Shown piece by piece: positions 21,367-32,966 of a stretch of DNA of 64,000 nucleotides. Positions within the stretch are counted from its first letter, which is position 1. The number at the start of each line of letters is the position of its first letter. Both the position numbers and the translations under genes were made by a program. The notes below the pieces were generated by a model. The model saw only the letters and a program-made list of their open reading frames with translations, was not told the origin of the DNA and did not search any database. The stretch is from Neostapfia colusana (Eukaryota; Streptophyta; Magnoliopsida; Poales; Poaceae), in NCBI GenBank assembly GCA_030760725.1, contig JASWHV010000010.1, positions 33,981,760-34,045,759 on the forward strand, in the 5' to 3' direction.

Positions 21367-22276
21367 TTATTTTAGCCAAAATTGACATTTGTTGAGCTTG
21401 GCATACAACTGATGCTCACGCAACTTCTGCAAGGTCAATTTCAGATGTTCTTCATGCTCCTCCTCACTTTTTGAATACACCATAATGTCGTCGATGAAAA
21501 CCACGACGAACTTGTCCAAGTACTCCATGAAAACCTTATTCATAAGGTACATGAAGTATGCGGGTGCATTCGTCAATCCAAAAGACATAACGGTATATTC
21601 ATATGAACCATACCGTGTCCGAAAGGCTGTCTTAGGTATATCGGAGGGCTTAATCTTCAGCTGGAAATATCCCGACCGAAGATCAATCTTGGAGAACACT
21701 TGGGCTCCTTTCATTTGATCGAACAGGTCCTCTATACGGGGCAGAGGGTATTTATTCTTGATTGTTACCTCGTTGAGAGACCTGTAGTCCACGCACATTC
21801 TTTGGGTTCCGTCCTTCTTGTCCACGAAGAGTACCGGGGCTCCCCATGGTGACGAACTTGGACGGATAAAACCCTTCTCCAACTGTTCTTGAATTTTCTT
21901 TTTTAGTTCAACTAACTCGTTGACGGGCATCCTATATGGTCTCTTAGCTATGGGTGCAGTTCCAGGTACCAAATCTATGGCAAACTCAATATCCCGGTCA
22001 GGTGGCATACCTGGAAGTTCTTCCGGGAACACATCCGAAAATTCCTGAACTACTGGAATGTTGTCCAATGCTACTCCTTCAACATGGTTCAAATCCGCCC
22101 GTTCGGTTTCTTGCTGGGCTGACTCAAACTCGACACGGATACCGTGTTCGTTTGTCAACTGCACGCTTCTCTCAGCGCATTGGATTACTCCTTTGTGCTT
22201 GCTTAACCAGTCCATTCCGAGTATGATGTCAATTCCGTGGGAGTCCAAGACAATAAGGTTGGCAAGGAAGTCTACC
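21367..22276 (-). pseudogene. pol: Tek-2 protease end and reverse transcriptase, ended by nonsense codon
   Basis: Minus-strand section from the frameshift near 22277 to TAA at 21367-21369. It begins in the protease (SHGIDIILGMDWLSKHKG) and holds RT blocks PEELPGMPPDRDIEF, PLPRIEDLFDQ, VVFIDDIMVYSK and LYAKLNKCQFWLK. Tek-5 has a glutamate codon where Tek-2 has the stop, so this is a point mutation. Confidence 0.9.
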
Positions 22277-23079
22277 CCCTTATTTTAAGGCTTACTTTAG
22301 GACATACTATATTAGTCCTCATTTCTCCTCCGGGAGAATTAACTAACATAGCACATTCTAGGTGGGATACGGGTAGATGATGTTTGGCAACATATTTGGA
22401 CGATATGAAGGAATGCGATGCTCCGGAATCAAATAAAATGGTGGCTGGGTTGGAGTTGGCCAGGAACATACCAATTGTGACGTCCTCAGCCTGTTGTGCT
22501 TCCTCAGCAGTGACATGGTTAACGTGGCCACGAGCATAGTTCTGCGGTCCACGGTTCCCTTGGTTGTCCCCTCCGTTTGGTCGCTGGTTCTGCTTGGGCA
22601 TGTTACCTTGCTGTCCAGGGCCTCGCTTTGGGCACTGGTTAGCAAAGTGGCCTACTTCCCCGCATGCAAAGCATGCCCTGTTGCCTACGGCAGCAGGTAC
22701 GTTGGGGCGGGGGTTTTGAACAAGAGCGCCATTGTTAGGCCGGGGCACAGGAGGCATGGGCACACGAGGTGCCGGTGCAACGAACCGTTGCTGTGGTGGC
22801 TGACCAGGGCGGTTCGTAGGAGTGGTCAATCCATACTGCGGTGCAGGGGGCATGTACCTAGGTCGTACGTTGCTCCCTTGGGGCTGGTACGGCATCTTCA
22901 TTTTGCACTCTCGCTCGATCTCTCGGATGTTGTCTTCCACCACAATAGCCTTATCAACCAGCTTCTGGAAGCTTACGTAGTCATTGTTGAGAAGCTGAAC
23001 TTGGATCTCATTGTTCAACCCTCTCATGAACAGGTACTGCTTCTTCTGATCCGAGTTGACATCTTCGGGGGCATACCGG
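22277..23079 (-). pseudogene. gag: Tek-2 gag C-terminus and protease, between two frameshifts
   Basis: Minus strand. Contains the end of capsid (MRGLNNEIQVQLLNND), a Pro/Gln-rich linker, the zinc knuckle CFACGEVGHFANQC, and the protease active site LFDSGASHSF with the NSPGGEMRT flap region. Both ends are single-base deletions relative to Tek-5, one in a run of C (about 23078) and one in a run of G (about 22277), the latter ending the frame after KVSLKIRG. Confidence 0.88.
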
Positions 23080-23644
23080 ACAGTTGTATGAACTTGTTGA
23101 GATATTCGTTCACACTTTTCTGCCCTTGGCGGAGACCTTCAAACTCCTGCCTCTTGAGCATCATTATGCCAACAGGGATGTAGTGGGAGCGGAAACTTTC
23201 TTTGAACTCAGTCCAAGTGATTGTCTCCGGGTTGGCATGGGCGTTGCTCAAGGCATCCCACCAGTCAGCAGCTGCTCCCATCAGTTGGTGCGACGCAAAG
23301 AGAACCTTCTCTCGGTCGTTGCACTGAACAATGGCAAGCTTCTTCTCCATGGATTTCAACCAATCATCGGCCTTCATTGGATCGCTTGCTTGAGCAAAGG
23401 TGGGTGGTCGAGTCCTCATGAACTCTCCCAACCTGTTATGAGCCGGCGGTGGTGGTAGCGGTGGTTCCGGAACGGAGTTTTGGTTGGCCTGCAACTGACC
23501 GAAAGTTTGGATCATGGTTTGCATAAGCTGGTTTTGCATGGCCATCAACCTTTCTAGGTTGTTTTCGCCAGCTCCGGGGTTAGCAGGAACTTCCTCGTGG
23601 TCATCTTCCTAGACGTTCCTTCGGCTGGCGTTTCCTCTCACCAT
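23080..23644 (-). pseudogene. gag: Tek-2 gag N-terminus with early stop
   Basis: The ATG at 23644 (minus) begins MVRGNASRRNV, as in Tek-5, and directly follows CTCTCTCACAG. Codon 12 is TAG (23609-23611) where Tek-5 has a glutamine CAG codon; a C-to-T change in a CHG context is what spontaneous deamination of methylated cytosine would give (inference). Downstream the capsid blocks DDWLKSMEKK and WWDALSNAHA are readable to the frameshift near 23079. Confidence 0.87.
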
Positions 23645-24088
23645 CTGTGAGAGAGAACGAAACAGAATAGAAGGTTAGAGATTAGGTAGGTCCTTTCAAC
23701 TATATGCATCAAGGTGAGTTGGACTATATATATTAGTCCTTATGAGGATGTGAGCAAGTTCCGAAACATCTCACACCTCCCTCTTCTTATGTGCGGATAT
23801 GGACAACATTTTTGAGACGTCCCACCACTCACACTTAAGCGCATATTCACAAATAATCATTACAAGGGCCCACTCAACTCCTATTCAAGGATGGTTTCCT
23901 ATGTCAAGGTGGTTTCAAGGCCAATCTAGGCCATTCACCATAGGATGCTTCCTTTGGTCAGTGTGGCTTAGATACCTATGACTCCTATTCAGGGGTGTAA
24001 CTTGCTGTTAACCCGTGGCTCTAATATCAATCTAAAGTTTCTATCTAGGCGTGTAACCTACTGTCAACCCGTGGCTCTGATACCAATC
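23645..24088 (-). other. Tek-2 leader with primer-binding site
   Basis: Minus-strand untranslated leader. The complement of 24071-24085 is TGGTATCAGAGCCAC, three bases from the 5' LTR end, complementary to initiator tRNA-Met. A second PBS-like copy, slightly altered, occurs about 55 bp further in (complement of 24018-24032), as in Tek-5. No ORF0 is present. Confidence 0.85.
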
Positions 24089-27078
24089 TGTGACGCCCTC
24101 AATTCTGTGGAAAACCACGGAACCGAGAACTAATGCATATGTGTGCCCAGGATGTTCATCACACATACACATACGTTCCACAAACTGAATTCAGATTATA
24201 TATTACCACGAATAATAGAGTTTATTACAACACCTCATGAGTCTTGGACTCATGCTCACAGCGGAAGTCTTTATTTCTACGCAGCGGAAATCTTATTTAA
24301 ATGCGGAAGCAAAAACTAATGCGGAAGCAAAACTAAGCAGAAGTGGCTCCATCTCTACTCCCTCCACAGGCAAGGTTGAGAACAGATCACACGCCATAAT
24401 GTTCCACTTGATCTTCATAATAGGTTTCTCCTGCTGCTGATGAAGAAATAATAATGCAAGGTTGAGTACAATGATGTACTCAGCAAGTGCGGGAAAAACA
24501 CATGATATGCAGCTCATAAACAAGGTAGGTATAAAAGGCTTATTTGCATAAAAGCAAATTTATAAAACCATGACAAAACAGCAACTTAACTTTAGATGAA
24601 TGTATTCCCAGCATGTATGAAATTACCAACATACCTTCATCACTTCCCGTGTTCCATCCGAACATTAACCAATCTTTTATTCATACTCATGAATACCTCC
24701 TCGTATTTGCTACCATCTGACCTCATGAAACAACCTCATCTCGCACCGAGACCAATCTCATATGACTCATCAGTCATACACCCATCTCACCTCCCGAACT
24801 CAACAGTCCCAAACCAAACCATAACCATAACCAAAAACCTTCCCAATAACCATTCCAGTAACCATCCCATCTAATCACGGCAGTTTAGCCAGGTGCTCGT
24901 GACCGTAAGCTCGGCTATCATGATAGTTTTAATAACTCTGCAGAGTTTGCACCTCTTTAGCCACAAGTTTGTGATTTCGTCACCCGTCGGCGACTGCAGA
25001 ACCTCCATTATACCAGTACACAACCGTCAGTGTATGGTCAAGAGATCACAAAATAGCCTTTACAAAGGGGTTACTAGATGTATGGACTCACTAAGGTTTC
25101 ACCGGCAGGCTAGAATCTCCAATTCTCCCACCCACGGGCTCCCTCTTGTGCCATGCAGTTCCCAGGGCAGTCCTCACTCGACTCCCATTCCCCACGCCTT
25201 CCACAGTCCATAACACTCTAGCAACTTACCTAATTACTCAGCTAAGCCGCACCCATACTAGGCCTTGTGGTGGCACTGTTATCCTGGCATGTGCATGCAT
25301 GAACCGGTCCTTAGATCTACGGCAAGCAAAGCCACCATCTCATGCTACCTCATTCACAAACCCAGGCTTGCCTAGATCTCCCTCCGATCCATGTTCATTA
25401 ACCTCATCAGTTACTTATTATTAGTAAGAGTGCAGTTAGCTAGACACATCTACCTCGCTTCCCAATCCCAGAGACTCAGCGAAGCATAAAGAAAAAACCA
25501 TACCCGACTCATAAACTTCCCAGGCGACAAGGGTGGTTTAATCAAAACTAGTAAACTCCTATAAAAAGGGTTTCCCATCATGTTTGACTCAGCACGCACA
25601 CCTTTTCGCAAAACAAAATAGTTTTACCCAAAACATAGGATCAACATGGTCAAGGAGCACTTGCCTTGTTCTTGCGGTTCCAGTTGTTCTTGATTCTCAA
25701 AATCTTGTTGCTGCAGCTCGTCGTAGACAGCTTCCTGAGTTTGTCCTGCTATGTAGGATTCACGTGCATACAAGATTCACAGCAATCAATATCATGCACA
25801 ATACCCTAAACTAGATGTGATGATGCACATGCATGCTATCCTATGATTAGTTTCATTAGATTGATAGGTACGTGTTCTTGCATGGCTTGCATGGTCAGAG
25901 GTGTTCGGATCAAAGGTGGTCGTGGCGATGATCTTGTTTTTAGATCAAACTGATCATCGAGTGATCTGTCCACGAAAAGGCTTATGTTCGAAAGGAATCG
26001 AAGAACAGATGCAAAGAGATGAACAACATGATGTCGTAAGGTGGTATTGAAGCCCTACCTCACGTTTTTCTTGACTTCGAGGTCCTCCTCAGACCGCTTG
26101 GTTCTCCTCCGATGATCTCCCTTGTTGTGCTTCGGCGATGTTTTGCTCGGCGAGTTAGGGCTAGGGCTCTAAGTCGTCGGCTCAGGAGTTGAAAGAGAAG
26201 TTCGTGGTTTCGGCCAGAGGTTTTGGGTTCTATTTATAATCAGGAAGAGAAGAGTCCTAATCTGATTGGATCCCAAATAAGAGTCTTATTCAGATCTTTG
26301 TTGGATCCTAACGTCTTATCTTTGGTAACATCGTGTAATTTAGATCGGTTTCTGTTGCGTACCGGCATCTTTACGCGTAAAAATTGCTCCAGACTCGTTA
26401 CCTTCGTGATGATGAGCTCCGGAAGCTCCACGTGTCCTTCCGAGCCTGGTATCTCTTCTCCCACAGAGACGAGCTCCGGTTGTGCCGCGTGTCACGAGCG
26501 AGACCTCCCTCTTCTTCGGAGGTGAGCTCCGCGCTCGCCACGTGTGGGTGCCGGTCTTTCCGCTCTCCCTTCCTCAGTGACATGCCCCGAGGTCGACACG
26601 TGTTTAGCTGCGACGGACCTTCCGGTGATAAGCTCCAGTGGCGACACGTGTTCAATAGATCCGGACTTCTCTGAGATGGGTTCCGAGATCAACATGTATT
26701 CCGTGCGACTGGTCCCCTGACTTCCGCGAGGACTAGCTCCGAAGTTGACATGTGTCCCATGAAAAATGCCTTTGCTTCTTCCGCAGAGGCTAGCTCCATG
26801 GGCAACACGCGTCCCACAGGGTCGGACCTCTTCCCAGTTGCGGAGGTGACCCCCGAGCCTGCCACGTATCCAGTTTAGCGTCGGACCTCTCCCTATCTCT
26901 CGGGAATGAGTTCCGAACACGCCACGTGGTCTGCTGGTCGTGGAAGTTGCCTTCGGCGTTCTCAGAGAGCTTTACTGGCTATCCTTTTGATACTTGTTTC
27001 TGTTCCCTCTTTTCTAAAAATGTTTTTCTTCTTCATAAAACATGAACATATGCTGACACCCGAGGTGAGGGTGTCACA
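24089..27078 (-). repeat. Tek-2 5' LTR, complete (2990 bp)
   Basis: On the minus strand starts TGTGACACCC at 27078 and ends GGGCGTCACA at 24089. Contains the G-box array (26419-26928), TATAAATA (complement of 26231-26238), the palindrome pair (24915-24947) and the GAGTACA/TGTACTC hairpin (24464-24481). Closely similar to both Tek-5 LTRs. Confidence 0.94.
26416..26928 (-). promoter_or_regulatory. G-box module array in Tek-2 5' LTR
   Basis: Read on the plus strand, AGCTCC-N8-CACGTG units and variants recur from about 26416 to 26928. Relative to Tek-2 transcription each CACGTG precedes its GGAGCT, as in Tek-5. Same array at about 11066-11578. Confidence 0.72.
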
Positions 27079-28097
27079 CGAAGACCTACCGGCTATATGG
27101 GAACCGGGAAACTGATGTAACTCGGGTAGCTGGGTGTTGAGGCATAGCTGGTCGTTCAGAGGGTAGGTTGAGAGCTCGAGGTGTAAATCGGCTGGCGGCA
27201 CTGAGATGCGCGTGCAGAGACCTCTTGCTCGGGACGATTGGACCGGTTCAACATTTGGCTAACGGGTGAATGGTAGTCGCGTACGGCATCCGTGATGGTT
27301 GTTGTAGGCAACATCGAGTACGGGCGTACGTGACGGGTTGTTCGGGTAACCCTGCAGGTGTAAATCGATTATAATCGCCGTCCCTCACGGTCAGTGAGTA
27401 CCACTTGTTCACTGTACCGTGACGTAGAAAGAACAGGCTAGTCACATGTTAAAATGTTGCTGATTGAAAGCTGGACATTGATTGTTAGTGATATGCTGTA
27501 GCTTAGAGCTAACTAAAGTTCTTTTCAACTTTGGGCAAAGTACATGAGAGAAATGCGTTTCTTGTTTGATTGCGGCTCTCTCATGTGCCTTAGCGTAAGG
27601 TTCTCCACAACCTGCTGCTAAAACTTGAAAGTATGGTTCTACTAATTAGGCGAGTCCTTGCAACAGATTTTTACCTCATGTAACCCATTACCCTCATGTA
27701 GAAGTTCCATGTTTAGGTGAGACGGGTCAGACTTGCTGAGCCTTCGTGCTCACAGCTTGTGTTTGAAGCTTTTGCAGGGTTCTATGAGGAAGGGACTCCC
27801 GAAGAGGAGACGGAACCCCAGGAGGGGAACCCCGTCGAGTGGGAGTCGTGCACTCCGCAGAGTTAGTGTGCGTGTGTGCTAGCAAGGACATGTTCGAGGG
27901 CTGAACGTGCACTTGATGCTTAGTCTACGCCCGCGAGTGTAGACTGAACTTATTTTGCTGTAAACATGTTCATAAACTTGTTTGTGTAATAAAATTTTCG
28001 CTTCCGCTTTGTACCTTTGACGTGTGTTATCCGGTGCTGTGCAACGCAGCACCCCTCAGCGTGATGCTGGCTCGACAGGACCAATGGGGTCGTGCCA
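27079..28097 (+). repeat. LTR 3' part of a Tek-6-family element, plus orientation
   Basis: Reverse complement of about 51871-52885 in the Tek-6 3' LTR. It includes the TGTAATAAA signal, the TGAGC/GCTCA hairpin (27737-27752) and ends with GGGGTCGTGCCA at 28097, the LTR terminus (TGTCA in Tek-6). Its left side is cut by the Tek-2 insertion at CGAAG. The short minus-strand frame 27727-27912 is also found in the two Tek-6 LTR copies and is LTR sequence. Confidence 0.88.
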
Positions 28098-31041
28098 ACA
28101 GGCCCCAAAGTCCTGCTGCCCTTACCCTCCGATCGGTCTCATTTTCTTGCCATGTGTTTCATGTGCTATCACTACCCGAGTCGAGTGCCTCTAGCCTATG
28201 CTCGCGAGTAGTTCCAACTACTTGACTTGTACCGAATCCTACTCTATCATAGCAATGCAGTAGCTAACGGGGTTTGCAATCCTAAACCCAACCCACGGTT
28301 CTCTTGGCTATGCAGTGGGGCTTTCAAACAAGATTCTAATGCAAAGAATGAAGTAACAAGTATGTGCTCAAAACAATAAAAATTTGAAAAAGGGGTAATT
28401 CAAACCAGAGCTCGCCTTGCTGCTCTTGGTTGTAGGCTAGCTGTTCCTCCAGAGTAACGAAGTCTAGGACCTCGGGTTCCTCCTCGACCTTAGCGACTAC
28501 ATGTTAGAAGAAACATATGTATCAATTTAAATGTGTTTGTATTAAGTTTTAAACTTGTGAAGCTTATAAGTCCCACTAGACAGACTCTAGGACTGTGAAA
28601 CTTTTACTGTGGCTTGGTTACAACCTAAATAAAGATTTGGTCAAGTTTTAGTTGCAGCAAAGCTCATTTGAGCCCTCCACAATTAATTATGTCCTTGACA
28701 TTAATTGGAACTCTTAGGGTGCTTTAAGGATTTTCATGAAACAAACTATGACTTTCTGAAAACTAGATTTTCAGAGGGTTCTAATGTAGTTGGTCTCACT
28801 TAATTTGGAAGTTCCTAACTAAAGATATGAGCTAAACAATTGCAGAGAAAATTCTGAAAATGTTTCTGAACATTTTCTATTTTCTCTGGAACAGTTTCAC
28901 TAATCACACCATTAGGTGGATTAAGTGGGCTCAAATGGGTCTGAAATTTTTATGGTAGTTCATGGATATTTTGGTGAACATCCCAGCAAAATTTCAGGAT
29001 TTTCCTCCACAGGATTCTCCAGTTAAAATTCCAAACAGTTTAAATTTTGAGGAATTAATTCTGGAAAAATAAGAAATTTCTTGAAGTGAAACTTTATTTG
29101 CTGGAAAGTGCTCAGAGATCTGAATCCAACAAAATTTGGTTAACTCGATTTGGAGCTTTCTAGCCAAAGTTATGAGGATTTGAAGTTTGAAGGAAATCTG
29201 AAAATCGGGGAAAAGTTTAAACTCGCGTGTGGGCCCAGGGGACACGCGTCGCACGCCGTGGCGACAGCACACCGCGGCCCACAAGGATTTTGCGCGCCAG
29301 CACACCCGATCCCGGCCGCAGCCCGATCCCGATTCAAAATATCGGCCGCTGACAGCTGGGGTCCATCCCCCTCTTCAACCTCGCGACGCCCGCGCTCCGC
29401 CGCCGAGGGACCTCGCCGGAGAGCTCGCCGCCAGCTTCTGTACAGCTCCAAATTTCACGATTCTGGCCGCCCCTGCCTACTTTCACTCGGGGAACATGTT
29501 TCTGGGGTCAGCTCTTCATGACAACGGCCGGTGTATGGTCGGCGACGAGCCGCCGCCTCGGAACAACTTCGGTCGTGTCGGCTGACTCCCCTAGCACCTC
29601 AACTACTCGAGGAACCGGTCGGGAATCATCAGTGGACCTCAGGGAAGGTCAACATGAGCTCGAGGCAGCTCGAGTAAGGCCTGAAGTAGGTCCTCACCGT
29701 GCGCCCGATGCCTCCCGTTTATTCCGCCATTGGTAAACCTCGAATTACGCCGGGTACAGAGGTTCTCCGGCCAAGGGTCGTGAAGGCAACTTGTGTGTTA
29801 CCGTGTCTAGTTTGTGTGAGAGCGGATTGAGGCCCTCTAATCCTTTCTAGAGCACGAATTCGACAGAATTGCACCCGAGGGTCGTGCAGCACACAGAAAG
29901 GGGAAAATTGGAAATTCGCCTCCGGTGAGCAACCACTCGAGCTGTGGCTCGGGGGTGAGCAGCACCGGTCACCAGCGCGTACAAGGGTGCCTTGGTTCGG
30001 GCGTGACAACGCCCTGGCTGGGCTGTCCACGGAAGCCCGAGGTGCGGCGGTTCTAAGTCACCGAATTGATCTTTCGGCACAGCCGATATCAATCAGTTCC
30101 AACTGAATTTCAGCAGCGGGGAAGACGGAGGAAGGTCTGTAGTACCTTGCTGGGGCTCTGGAGGGGACGGAGGAAGCTGTGATCGGCGCTCTCCGATCGA
30201 TTCCGAGCTGCGGAAAACTTCGGCCGGCGCTGAGTTCTTGCGGGGAAGAAATGGTGATGCCTCGGCCGAGGAGGGGGGCAGGCGCCTTAAGAAGGCTCTG
30301 CACCGCCTCACGCCCGCGCGTGGGCAAGCAGCTGCTGGCGCGGCGGCTGCCCTCGGTGGCGATCGCAGCGGCGGCTCGGTTAACCGAGTGAGAGAATTTC
30401 AGTCGGTTTGAGTTGAAGTGGTGGCTGACATGTGGGTCCCACTTCCAGTTTTAACCTCTGAAATTAACTCCTAATCACTGTTGTAAACAGTTAGCCCCAT
30501 AGTACCCCTGGTAATTCAAATTATACACCCATGAGCCATTTGAATTGATCAAAGTTCAAATGAGGTTTGGTTTGAATGAATTTCAGCACAAGTTCAGTTT
30601 GAAATTCAAATAAAGTTTGAATTTCCCACTCTTAGCTCATGTCAAGATCAACTCCAAAAGGAGTGAAAATTGGTGTGTGAGCTCACAAAAATGTGCTGAA
30701 TAAGAATATGCCTCCCACTTTTAAATTCATGGGGTAAAAACAGTTTGAATTTGAATATGGTTTCAAACTGCCCTCTTTCTAACTATACCCAACATGAAAG
30801 GTTTGGAATTTGGGTGAAACTTGGCATGGACATCCTTTGCAAAGTGTAGGAGTTTTCATATGTCCTGCCCACCTATATCACATGTGGGAAATACCACTTT
30901 TGCAATGTGTGAGTTTGTTCTCTAATGAGCATGTTGATGCTGGTTACTTGCTCTTCATTTGTGTTCAACATCTTTCCTCAAATGAGGTGTGTGGTGTGGT
31001 GATGAACACTTCAAATGTGTGCCAAAACTAAGGCCTTACAG
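28098..31041 (-). repeat. LTR 5' part of a Tek-6-family element, minus orientation
   Basis: Collinear with about 52962-55916 of the Tek-6 3' LTR, diverged by many substitutions and small indels. On the minus strand it starts TGTAAGGCC at 31041, the LTR start. The adjoining base 31042 is Tat-4a gag sequence with no polypurine tract, so this is the outer start of a 5' or solo LTR. It includes an AT-rich half (28300-29200) and a GC-rich half (29220-30360). The frames around 29150-29730 run antisense to the LTR and are not annotated as genes. Confidence 0.87.
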
Positions 31042-31162
31042 GCTGGCCCGATCTTGCACCATTGTGATTGGTGCTTGGGCTGCTGCGACTACTTGGAGCT
31101 TCTCCAAGGTTGACGCCGCAGCAGTGCAGCCTCCACTGACCTGGGACGGCAGCCACAGTCGG

Positions 31163-32910
31163 CTACCGCCCCGGCCCATCACCATCGGAGCTGGAGTCCT
31201 CACTGTTATGCAATGTCTTCATGACACGCTGAGGCTCCTGAAACCCCACCTGGTGGCCGACGCTGACTGAAGCGTCGACTTTCTGCTTGCCGTCCCTCTG
31301 AGGGAGGGGCGGTGCCTCAGCTCTCTGCTGCCTTCCTTTGCGGAAGCGCTCTGCGAGCCTCTGGATATCCCAGCACTCGGCAGCACTATGATTGCCAGTG
31401 CCATGCACAGGGCATAGCCCGCCCTGGTCACCATCTGGGGCTGGCCACTGCCACTGCCTTTTGTCGGGGCGTGGCCCCCGAGCTCCATAGCCGTCGCTGC
31501 TGCGGCGACGGGAGCCGCGGACGATGACTTCATCTTGCCACTCCCCCGGTTCTTGGCCTTCCTGCCACCTCCATAGGAAGCAGCGCCGGACCCAGGCTGT
31601 CCTCCTGACTCGGAGGTCGGCAGAGAGTGTCAGTTCCGCCCTTCAGCTGCTCTGGCGCATTTGTCCGCCAGGCTGAAGAGCTCAGAGACGTTGTGGACCT
31701 CTCTGGTCGCTAGCTTCTCAAGCATTTTCTCGTCCCGGACACCCTGCCGGAATGCCACCACCACAGAAGCACTTTGAATATGCGGGATGGTGTTGCGTAC
31801 CTGGGAGAACCGCTGGATGAAAGAGCACAGCGACTCCCCAGGTTGTTGCTTGATGGCGTGGAGGTCAAGCTCCGTGCCGGGACGGGTGTAGGAGCTGCCG
31901 AAGTTGGCGATGAACTGCCGGCAGAGCTCTCCCAAGGAAGTTATGGAACCCTGAGGGAGATCCATGAGCCAAGACCGGGCTGGGCCGGTCAAGGCGACGG
32001 GGAAGTAGTTGGCCATGACAGCCTCATCCCCTCCTGCGGCAAGTACGGCGGTGGAGTAGATCTGGAGGAACTCCGCAGGGTTGACGCTGCCGTCGTACTT
32101 TTCGGGCAGGTGCGGCCGAAACTTGCGCGGCCACCTTGCGAAGCGAAGGTGGGGTGCAAGGGCCGCACATCCTGCTCCTGTTGCCGTGGGTATTGGTGCC
32201 GCGAACGCTTGGTTCGCACCTGGCACAGTGTACCCCGGTATGGGCAAGGCTGCGCCATAGACCGGGGACGCCGTTTGTAGGGCATATGGTTGTGGCATAT
32301 GCTGCGTGGCGTATGCCTGGGGCAGGGCTCGCGTGGCGAAGATCTTCCCTCCAGGCTGGGTCAAGGCCGACGTCATGCTGTCGCTAGCCTCTTGGTTGCG
32401 ATGCCTTTCTCGACGCCGCTCGAGGTACATCCGGGCATCCTGGCCCAAGTGGCACCGTTCCAGCTCCTTTCTCAGGTCCGTCGACGGGAGCCTGGAGGAG
32501 CTGAAATCCGCCGTCTGCCCATCAACCGTTGGCGTGCGCGTCAGCGACACAGCCGGTTGGCCGGGGCGTCGCCCTCGCCGAAACCGAGGGTTTGCGGCGG
32601 CGACGACGAAGCGGTCCACCTCGCGGACCCACTGCTGGGTCGCTGAATGGGGCGCATCCCCAGCGGGCGGGTTGCGCAGTATCGTGCTTGCTGCAGCTAG
32701 CGCACCCCCATGGTGTATGCTCAGCGCTGTAGAAGATCTCACGCTGGTCGGAGCCTGCATTGCCGTAGTCGGCGTTGCCGGAGTCGGCTGCTGGCTACCA
32801 GCTTGTGCCGACACACTCCGTCCTGAGTGCGTCGACATGTACTCCCCGCTGGTCAAGGTTCGCTGTGAACGCGGAGGAGGAGAGTTTGCCGCTGAAGGAA
32901 GCTTGGTCAT
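31163..32910 (-). pseudogene. gag: Tat-4a gag
   Basis: The ATG at 32910 gives MTKLPSAANSPPPRS. The frame is open to a TGA at 31630, after the capsid blocks EKYDGSVNPAEFLQIY, ANYFPVALTGPARSW, GELCRQFIANFGSSY and LADKCARAAEGRN. Tat-4b has a Trp codon where Tat-4a stops. Beyond it, after a further frame change, an atypical zinc-binding-like segment (HGTGNHSAAECWDIQRLAERF) is readable to about 31163. An apparent upstream extension begins with a non-ATG codon and is not used here. Gag would build the particle; this is the best preserved Tat gag in the window. Confidence 0.82.
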
Positions 32911-32966
32911 CTTCGTCGGCGGAAACTCGTCGCGCAAGGGAAAAGTCCCTTACCTGGCGCACCAAA

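Larger units (their letters stand above)
10555..27078 (-). mobile_element. Tek-2: Ty3/gypsy chromovirus on the minus strand, split by Tat-3 and Tek-1
   Basis: Same family as Tek-5. Read on the minus strand: 5' LTR (27078 to 24089), PBS, leader, gag-PR-RT-RH-INT-chromodomain, polypurine tract, then the first 1174 bp of the 3' LTR (11728 to 10555), where Tek-1 interrupts it. Tat-3 interrupts the integrase at 12316-19716. The right flank CGAAG (27079-27083) is intact host sequence in the Tek-6 LTR (reverse complement near 52885), so this is probably the target site. The two LTR parts, 10555-11728 and 25905-27078, have equal length and differ at about 26 positions by eye (about 2.2%). Confidence 0.92.
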
